This document shows, piece by piece, positions 5,331 through 7,195 of a DNA stretch of 7,195 nucleotides (positions are counted from its first letter, which is position 1; each line of letters opens with the position of its first letter). A program made the position numbers and the translations under genes. The stretch is from Chloroflexota bacterium (lineage in GTDB: Bacteria; Chloroflexota; Dormibacteria; Dormibacterales; Dormibacteraceae). Below the pieces are notes generated by a model. That model did not search any database. It saw only the letters and a list, made by a program, of their open reading frames with translations, and was not told the DNA's origin. The stretch covers positions 1 through 7,195 of the forward strand of contig VBJE01000231.1 in assembly GCA_005879675.1 (NCBI GenBank). The letters run 5' to 3'.

Positions 5331-7181
5331 GTGAGCAGGATCAAGCACCGACTCATGGCCGCGGCGATCGCGCTGTTCGCGTTGGCGCCCGCCCAGACTC
5401 TCGCCGCCACGCCGCCTGGCCTGGACCCCGGCGTCGGCAACGTGCCGCAGGGCCTCCAGGCGGACGCCGCCTACGCCGGCAGCTACCTGAGTCACCAGGT
5501 GACGAACGTGTTCGTGACCAGCCGGCAGGTGAGCTGCTACCGTCCCGAGGTCCCATCGCCTTTCAACAACGGGCCGAACGACGGCTACACCGGCGAGACG
5601 CCCTGCCCGGGTGCGACCACGGGCGAGAACATCGGGGCGACCCCCTACCCGACGCAGGTTGGAAGCGGGCCGGGCTACCCGGCGGCCACGCCCATGCTCG
5701 TCACCGACAGGTCGGAGTCCGACATCCGCGTCGACCCGACCGATCCCAGTCACGTCATCGGCTCGAGCAAGTGGTTCACGGGGGCGGAGGGGTACAACCA
5801 CCTGCTCGGCTTCTACGAGTCCTTCGACGGCGGCAACACGTGGCCGGTCATGGGCCACATCCCCGGTTACGAAGGTTGGACCGACAACACCGACCCCGTC
5901 GGCGCCTTCGACCCCTACGGCAACTACTACGAGGCGATCCTGCCCTACCAGTTCTACTACGACAAGGGCGGCCACAAGAAGTACGAGGTCGGCAACGAGC
6001 CGAACCCGGCCGTGGCGAACGAGGCGGTTTCGATCGCGGTCCGGCCGCATGGCGCGACGGCGGTGGGCGACTGGATCACGACGCACAACGGCAGGCCCGA
6101 CCACGTGTTCACGACGGACGCGGGGTTCGGTCAGGAACCCGACAAGCAGTGGATCGCGATCGACCGCAACGGCACCTCACGAACAAATCCGAACTACGGC
6201 CGGATCTATGTCATGTACGTCAACTTCAACGGCAACGGCAGCAAGCCGTACGTGCAGACCGCCATCGCCCGCCCGGACGGGACGCACACCGACTGGACCC
6301 AACCGGTGCTGCTGCCCACAGGCAACGGCGCCACCAACAACAACACCTACCTCTACCCGCACATCGATCCGGACGGCGTCGTCTACACGCCGGTCGTCAA
6401 CTACGCGTCGAAGCAGGGCTCGTGCTGCGTCGACATCTACGTGGACTACTCGATGGACGGCGGCGCCACCTGGAAGGGACCGTTTCTCGCGGCACCCGGC
6501 GTGCACACGCCTCCGCTGTCAGGCGCCGGCTACGCCAACACCACCTTCGAGGACGGGATCGAGGAGACGTTTGCCGTCGGCAACCATGTCACCCGCTCGG
6601 GACCCAACTACCCGATCTACCTCGCCTACGAGTCCAAGAGCAGCGGCTTCGGCAACATGCTGCTCACCGCCTCGTACGACCGCGGCCAGACGTGGACCTA
6701 CCCGGTCCAGGTCAACGACAACGCCTCGGCAGTCGACGAGTTCCAGCCCAACCTGACCGTCGGTCCGACCGGGACCGTGAGCGTGAGCTTCTACGACCGG
6801 CGGCTCAACTGTCCCGACGCGGGCACGACCGAGGCTGTCGCCGCCGGCCTGGCGCTGGACCGGGCCAACCCCAACTACGGCGGCGCTCTACCGCCATACG
6901 GCGCGAGCAACTACTGCATCACCTCGTCCGTGCAGTTCTACACGGCCCGGCTCGCTCCCAAGGGCCACAACATCCGGATCACGGAGCACGTCTGGGACCC
7001 GCAGCTGAACAGCCCCAACCGCTCCTGCCCCTGCAACCCGCTCGACACGTTCCTCGGCGATTACTTCGGCAACGAGATCGCGGGCTCGGTCAACTACACG
7101 AGCTTCGTCAGCACGTACGACGACGGGACGAACCGGAACCACTACCAGCAGCAGGTCGTGGCGAAGATCTCAGTGCCTTGA
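5331..7181 (+). CDS. Secreted beta-propeller protein with Asp-box (BNR) repeats, sialidase-like
   Basis: A 616-residue secreted protein. The N-terminus is a classic signal peptide: basic SRIKHR, hydrophobic LMAAAIALFALAP, and probable cleavage after TLA (about residue 25). Three Asp-boxes (S-x-D-x-G-x-T-W) are clear: SFDGGNTW (from 164), SMDGGATW (from 374) and SYDRGQTW (from 448). They mark a sialidase-type six-bladed propeller. Other family-like pieces are SDIRVDPTDPSHVIGSSKW near the start of the fold, VSVSFYDRRLNC near 485 and FLGDYFGNEIAG near 575. I do not find a proper FRIP motif or an assignable arginine triad, so sialidase activity is not supported; a glycan-binding or other hydrolase role is equally possible. 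Eight cysteines (69, 92, 365, 366, 494, 529, 566, 568), including CC and CPC, suit an exported disulfide-bonded protein. No sortase motif or membrane anchor follows, so it is probably released. The gene ends 14 bases before the window edge. Confidence 0.85.
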   Translation: MSRIKHRLMAAAIALFALAPAQTLAATPPGLDPGVGNVPQGLQADAAYAGSYLSHQVTNVFVTSRQVSCYRPEVPSPFNNGPNDGYTGETPCPGATTGENIGATPYPTQVGSGPGYPAATPMLVTDRSESDIRVDPTDPSHVIGSSKWFTGAEGYNHLLGFYESFDGGNTWPVMGHIPGYEGWTDNTDPVGAFDPYGNYYEAILPYQFYYDKGGHKKYEVGNEPNPAVANEAVSIAVRPHGATAVGDWITTHNGRPDHVFTTDAGFGQEPDKQWIAIDRNGTSRTNPNYGRIYVMYVNFNGNGSKPYVQTAIARPDGTHTDWTQPVLLPTGNGATNNNTYLYPHIDPDGVVYTPVVNYASKQGSCCVDIYVDYSMDGGATWKGPFLAAPGVHTPPLSGAGYANTTFEDGIEETFAVGNHVTRSGPNYPIYLAYESKSSGFGNMLLTASYDRGQTWTYPVQVNDNASAVDEFQPNLTVGPTGTVSVSFYDRRLNCPDAGTTEAVAAGLALDRANPNYGGALPPYGASNYCITSSVQFYTARLAPKGHNIRITEHVWDPQLNSPNRSCPCNPLDTFLGDYFGNEIAGSVNYTSFVSTYDDGTNRNHYQQQVVAKISVP

Positions 7182-7195
7182 CGGTTCCCCGCTGA

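Noticed and set aside
5264..7195. 643-residue + strand frame open to the window edge, over the Asp-box gene
   Set aside because: Its translation is Arg/Pro/Gln-rich and domain-free; the frame with signal peptide and Asp-boxes is the real gene.

Overview
The window is high-GC bacterial DNA (by eye about two-thirds G+C, with many GTG/TTG starts). It carries six protein-coding genes, all of them chromosomal-type. The taxon cannot be fixed from the sequence. The base composition, a YkcB-like GT39 mannosyltransferase with a Gly-rich linker, and a secreted Asp-box protein together suggest a soil-type high-GC lineage such as Actinomycetota, Chloroflexota or Dormibacterota. I see no rRNA, tRNA, CRISPR, insertion sequence or phage gene.

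Left part (1-947, + strand). The end of a two-domain VOC (glyoxalase-fold) protein runs in from beyond the left edge and is closed by a textbook intrinsic terminator. A small DUF1801 protein follows, with a GTG start only 5 bases after the terminator T-run. Its last 17 codons overlap, tail to tail, the end of the next gene on the other strand.

Middle (895-3086, - strand). This is a compact three-gene operon read right to left: a PfkB-family sugar/nucleoside kinase (probable pseudouridine kinase, psuK), pseudouridine-5'-phosphate glycosidase (psuG), and an SRPBCC/AHSA1-type protein. The first two make a standard pathway: pseudouridine is phosphorylated, then its C-C glycosidic bond is cleaved to uracil and ribose 5-phosphate. 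No transporter is visible. The SRPBCC frame begins one codon after the psuG stop, in the same reading frame. Just upstream of the kinase lie a perfect 16-bp palindrome and a degenerate second copy 24 bp away, which look like an operator pair.

Right part (3087-7195, + strand). The divergent intergenic region also holds two adjacent hairpins and a perfect tandem 11-bp repeat resembling an OmpR/PhoB-family response-regulator box. A GT39 membrane mannosyltransferase follows. Then, behind its own good sigma70-type promoter (TTGCCA-17-TATGTT), comes a secreted beta-propeller protein with three Asp-boxes. The two could both act at the cell surface, but nothing proves a functional link.

No plainly new multi-gene system is evident. 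The most interesting signals are regulatory (operator pair, 11-bp repeat, hairpins) and architectural (in-frame psuG/SRPBCC junction, convergent overlap).
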